From: Betaproteobacteria bacterium
GTDB taxonomy: Bacteria; Pseudomonadota; Gammaproteobacteria; Burkholderiales; Nitrosomonadaceae
Assembly: GCA_022601315.1 (NCBI GenBank)
Contig: JAHZIU010000103.1
Span: 1 to 11,260 of the forward strand
Length of the DNA stretch: 11,260 nucleotides
Direction of reading: 5' to 3'
Positions within the stretch are counted from its first letter, which is position 1; every line of letters starts with the position of its first letter. Shown here piece after piece: positions 8,784 through 11,260 of the stretch. A model generated the notes under the pieces. That model saw nothing but the letters and a program-made list of their open reading frames with translations, was not told the DNA's origin and ran no database searches. The translations under genes and the position numbers were made by a program.

Positions 8784-9854
8784 TTAATCAACGATTTTTT
8801 TGCGTGGTTGCGCATAAGTCACGTCGTTTGATGCATCCTCATCGGTCATTTGCCTTCTGAGTTTTCTTAGTACCAATGCTTTTAGTTCATTATTTACCCA
8901 TGCTTCAACTGGTAATGCCCATAGTTTGTTATCTGCAAATTCTGAGCATTGTATGGCATTTTCCTCGGGCATTAGTATCGCTTCTGCATCAGGAAAGTTA
9001 AAGTCTTGTTGAACAAAACGGTGATCTTCTGAAAAAGAATGCAGCTCTGCATTCAGTCCCGCCATTTGAATATAATCAAAGAATTCTTGGGAATTATTAA
9101 AATCTGCAACTGCATATAGCCGTTTATCTTTCAAGTCTGAAGCGAGCTGACAGTTGCTGGGATCTGATAGATTGTAGATAGTTTCGCTCACCAGTTTCAT
9201 GTTATAAGTTGGTGCCCAATCACTACTGTCAATATCTTCCGTTAGTTTGCCATTTGTTACAACAGCATCAACATTCTCAAGACGGTCAAGACTTTCACGC
9301 AGCGGCCCAGCGGGTAGCATTAAACCATTACCAAAGCTATGTTCACTGAAATCTGCGACGACAATTTCTATATTGCGCTCTAACCGGGGGCAATGTAGGC
9401 CATCATTACAGATGATTACATTACAGCTTGGATTAGCATACAGTAATGCTTGGGCAACTGCAGCACGGTCATCTCCAACCCAGACTGGACAAGTATTTCC
9501 GCAGCGCTTTGCTAACAACATAATTTTTCCACCAATTACAGTTGGATCGCTTGTGTCTGTAACTGCCATCGGAGTACCAGGATTATCAGAATATCCACGT
9601 GTAACGATACCGGGGCGTAATCCACGTGCTTGTAAGAAATCAACAAGCCATAGAATCAGTGGTGTTTTTCCGCCATCCTCGGTTGTGATACTGTCAACAA
9701 CGATGACAGGAACGGGCAACTTAACAGACTGGAAGATATCCAGCCAGTAACATAGTTTTCGTAGTAGTAAGAATATTCCGAATAAAACGCTTAACGGCCA
9801 TAACAGAATGTGTAATGGTGTAAAACGATGCCAGTAAAGTTCAGATAGTTTCAT
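8784..9854 (-). CDS. Degenerate LpxK-like protein (tetraacyldisaccharide 4'-kinase family), probable pseudoenzyme
   Basis: This is a 356-residue protein with clear LpxK architecture: an N-terminal membrane helix (about 14-32, ending LLLRKLCYWL), the strand LPVPVIVV, the block RPGIVTRGYS (80-89), and FGNGLMLPAGPLRE (174-187). LpxK phosphorylates the lipid A precursor at the inner membrane. Here the working motifs are changed. The P-loop reads DSITTEDGGKTP (54-65) instead of GNxxxGGTGKTP, GDEP became GGKI (108-111), DDGLQH became NDGLHC (150-155), the GIGNP-type turn is DFNNS (251-255), and EKDAVK is EENAIQ (298-303). K63, T64 and a DH (277-278) remain. The tail after 335 is acidic, then basic. 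The frame is intact over the full length, so the gene is probably still expressed. A CGGGGG-like ribosome site precedes the ATG. It stands alone, without msbA or kdsB. A repurposed or regulatory role is likelier than lipid A kinase activity. Confidence 0.85.
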   Translation of the reverse strand: MKLSELYWHRFTPLHILLWPLSVLFGIFLLLRKLCYWLDIFQSVKLPVPVIVVDSITTEDGGKTPLILWLVDFLQARGLRPGIVTRGYSDNPGTPMAVTDTSDPTVIGGKIMLLAKRCGNTCPVWVGDDRAAVAQALLYANPSCNVIICNDGLHCPRLERNIEIVVADFSEHSFGNGLMLPAGPLRESLDRLENVDAVVTNGKLTEDIDSSDWAPTYNMKLVSETIYNLSDPSNCQLASDLKDKRLYAVADFNNSQEFFDYIQMAGLNAELHSFSEDHRFVQQDFNFPDAEAILMPEENAIQCSEFADNKLWALPVEAWVNNELKALVLRKLRRQMTDEDASNDVTYAQPRKKIVD

Positions 9855-10570
9855 TGGGTACCCCCGATAAATTTAAAAGCGATTACTGGTTCAGTTGCTT
9901 AAATATTAGTGTGCTCAAATTAAAATTGAAAGATTTTTACATGGTACTGATTGAGTATGCAAGGGTTTATAAAAATATTATTACATTCACTCATAAAAAA
10001 TTGTCAATTTACTCTAACCGATATTCATATTATCGTTTGATTGAGGAAAAACATTAAGCATGTTCATTTAATCATAGAAACTGGCACGATTCTTTCCGGG
10101 CAATGAACTTTGTAGTTGTCTGTAATTTGCTTAGCGTTGATATGGGTTTAGTCTTTAAAAACCAATAAGGTAAATGTGTAATTAATCTTACACTTTGTTA
10201 ATTTATTATGAATCAGGCCGTTTCTATATTTGACTTAATATTCATGGGTTAGTTTTATTAATAGTTGTGTGGGTACGGGGCATTGCATGATTTGAAAATC
10301 AATATCTACTTCTAAATGTAATAAATACGCATTGGTTTAATCAAGTAGGTTTATTTCTTTTTACTGCACTGTCATAGGGAAGATTTGTTTACCTGTAATA
10401 CCGCTTTCCTATACTTTGGTTCCAACATACACCTATCGAATTTTGCTGTCAGTCATTAGGGATTTTTTCGTTAAACTGTATAGAGAATTAATATTAGGCG
10501 TACTTTTTATAATTGATTTAATTATTTCAGTCTAGCCAAAGATGATTAGATAAACAATCAGGTGAGAATT
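9855..10570. other. Long AT-rich intergenic region before the hydrolase gene
   Basis: These 716 nt hold no reading frame I would defend. The longest (9854-10057, +) begins at a TTG inside the lpxK-like start, has no ribosome site and has a low-complexity AT-driven composition. The region must contain the leaders of two divergent genes. Candidate signals are a sigma-54-like site at 10082-10097 and a sigma-70-like pair TTGACT (10230-10235), 17 nt, TTTTAT (10253-10258). The latter lies about 310 nt before the hydrolase start and is weak. No tRNA, tandem repeat or transposon end was recognised. A small RNA or a decayed gene could be hidden here. Confidence 0.55.
10082..10097 (+). promoter_or_regulatory. 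Possible sigma-54 promoter with imperfect -12 element
   Basis: TGGCACG-ATTC-TTTCC has a perfect -24 box (GG at 10083-10084), but at the correct 10-nt spacing the -12 dinucleotide is TC instead of the nearly invariant GC. No gene follows closely: the next start is at 10571, about 475 nt on. It may be a decayed promoter, a non-productive RpoN-binding site, a promoter for an unseen small RNA, or chance. Confidence 0.25.
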
Positions 10571-11260
10571 ATGACGACATTTATTGAGCAACTATTGGTG
10601 CCAACACCTTCAGCTAATGGCGAAACTAAAAAACCACATCAAATTGCCTATACAGATTGGGGTGATCCGCAAAACCCACATGTTGTTATCTGTGTGCATG
10701 GACTTACTCGCAATTGTCGTGATTTTGATTATTTAGCTCGGGCATTTGCTAACGACTGCCGTGTTATCTGTGTCGATGTAGTAGGGCGCGGTCAAAGTGG
10801 ATGGCTTGAACATGCGGAAGATTATGACTATTACCCATTATATCTTTCAGATGCTGCTGCTTTACTTGCGCATATCAAGGCTCAGTATAATACGAATATC
10901 ACGCTGGATTGGGTTGGTATTTCAATGGGTGGACTAATCGGTATGATCTTAGCCGTTCAACCAGATATTCCTATTCCAATAAATAAATTAGTTCTGAGTG
11001 ATATAGGCCCGTTAATTCCCATGTCTGCATTATCAAGAATGTCGGAATATGTCGGTAAAGACATGCACTATAAGAATTTTGATGAATTTGAAAGCTATAT
11101 GAAAAAGATTTCAGTGTCGTTTGGTCCGCTGACTGACGAGCAATGGCACCACATGGCAATTCATAGCGCCCGTGAATATAGTGATGGAAGCTATGGCTTT
11201 CGTTATGATCCCAAAATTGCATTTAGTTTCAAAGAGCATGAATTGAAGGATATCGATTTA
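10571..11260 (+). CDS. Alpha/beta-fold hydrolase, 3' end outside the window
   Basis: The first 230 codons are open to the window edge with no stop. The start ATG at 10571 follows GGTGAG (10561-10566) at good spacing. The protein shows the alpha/beta hydrolase order: strand VVICVHG with oxyanion HG and LTRNCRDFDYLA, then VICVDVVGRGQSGW, and the nucleophile elbow GISMGG with S118 as the presumed catalytic serine, followed by strand KLVLSDIGPLIP (139-150), where D144 is a possible acid. The cap region starts around 155, and the catalytic histidine would lie beyond the window. There is no signal peptide, so it is probably cytoplasmic. Such proteins hydrolyse esters, thioesters or C-C bonds; the substrate cannot be read from sequence. 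It is preceded by a long intergenic stretch and is probably transcribed on its own or with genes downstream. Confidence 0.88.
   Translation, partial: MTTFIEQLLVPTPSANGETKKPHQIAYTDWGDPQNPHVVICVHGLTRNCRDFDYLARAFANDCRVICVDVVGRGQSGWLEHAEDYDYYPLYLSDAAALLAHIKAQYNTNITLDWVGISMGGLIGMILAVQPDIPIPINKLVLSDIGPLIPMSALSRMSEYVGKDMHYKNFDEFESYMKKISVSFGPLTDEQWHHMAIHSAREYSDGSYGFRYDPKIAFSFKEHELKDIDL

Noticed and set aside
9854..10057. A 67-codon frame on the + strand next to the lpxK-like start
   Set aside because: It begins at TTG overlapping another gene's start codon, has no ribosome-binding site and has a composition typical of AT-rich spacer.
10270..10287. A third sigma-54-like sequence around TGGGTACGGGGCATTGCA
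   Set aside because: The TTGCA box is good, but the TGG is 12 nt rather than 10 nt from the GC dinucleotide, and the -24 box is poor.

Overview
The window looks like a chromosomal segment of a Gram-negative bacterium. The tripartite RND pump, an LpxK-family protein, a twin-arginine signal and an HprK-related kinase/PqqD-like/nucleotidyltransferase cassette together suggest a proteobacterium, most likely a betaproteobacterium. Nitrosomonadaceae would fit the moderate to low GC and gene content, but the genus is inference only.

Region 1 (1-5072, + strand) is a heavy-metal efflux operon in the order czcC (3' end only), czcB, czcA. CzcA carries the charged D402/D408/E415 triad of divalent-cation exporters in transmembrane helix 4. 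Directly behind it (about 5071-5567) lies a decayed second czcA-type gene. It has lost its first two thirds and two internal blocks and is out of frame, but its C-terminal membrane part is still readable.

Region 2 (5568-8749, + strand, visibly more AT-rich) is the most interesting part. A strong sigma-54 (-24/-12) promoter match at 5827-5842 stands about 100 nt before a small secretory protein with a twin-arginine signal and an unusually long charged N-terminal extension. Close behind follow a PqqD/RRE-like peptide chaperone, an HPr-kinase-related P-loop kinase and an NTP_transf_5-type nucleotidyltransferase, whose start overlaps the kinase gene by 11 nt. RRE, HprK-like kinase and nucleotidyltransferase are also tailoring parts of some lasso-peptide clusters, but no cyclase, leader protease or exporter is visible here. 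The simplest hypothesis is a peptide- or protein-modification system acting on the small Tat-type protein before export. Its chemistry is not known to me.

Region 3 (8784-9854, - strand, convergent with region 2) encodes an LpxK-like protein. It keeps the family scaffold (N-terminal membrane helix, KTP of the P-loop, the FGNG...LPAGPLRE block), but nearly every catalytic or metal-binding motif is altered, so it is probably a pseudoenzyme or a repurposed paralogue.

Region 4 (9855-10570) is a long AT-rich intergenic stretch with no convincing gene. It contains a perfect sigma-54 -24 box with an imperfect -12 box. From 10571 to the window end an alpha/beta hydrolase begins and runs off the edge.
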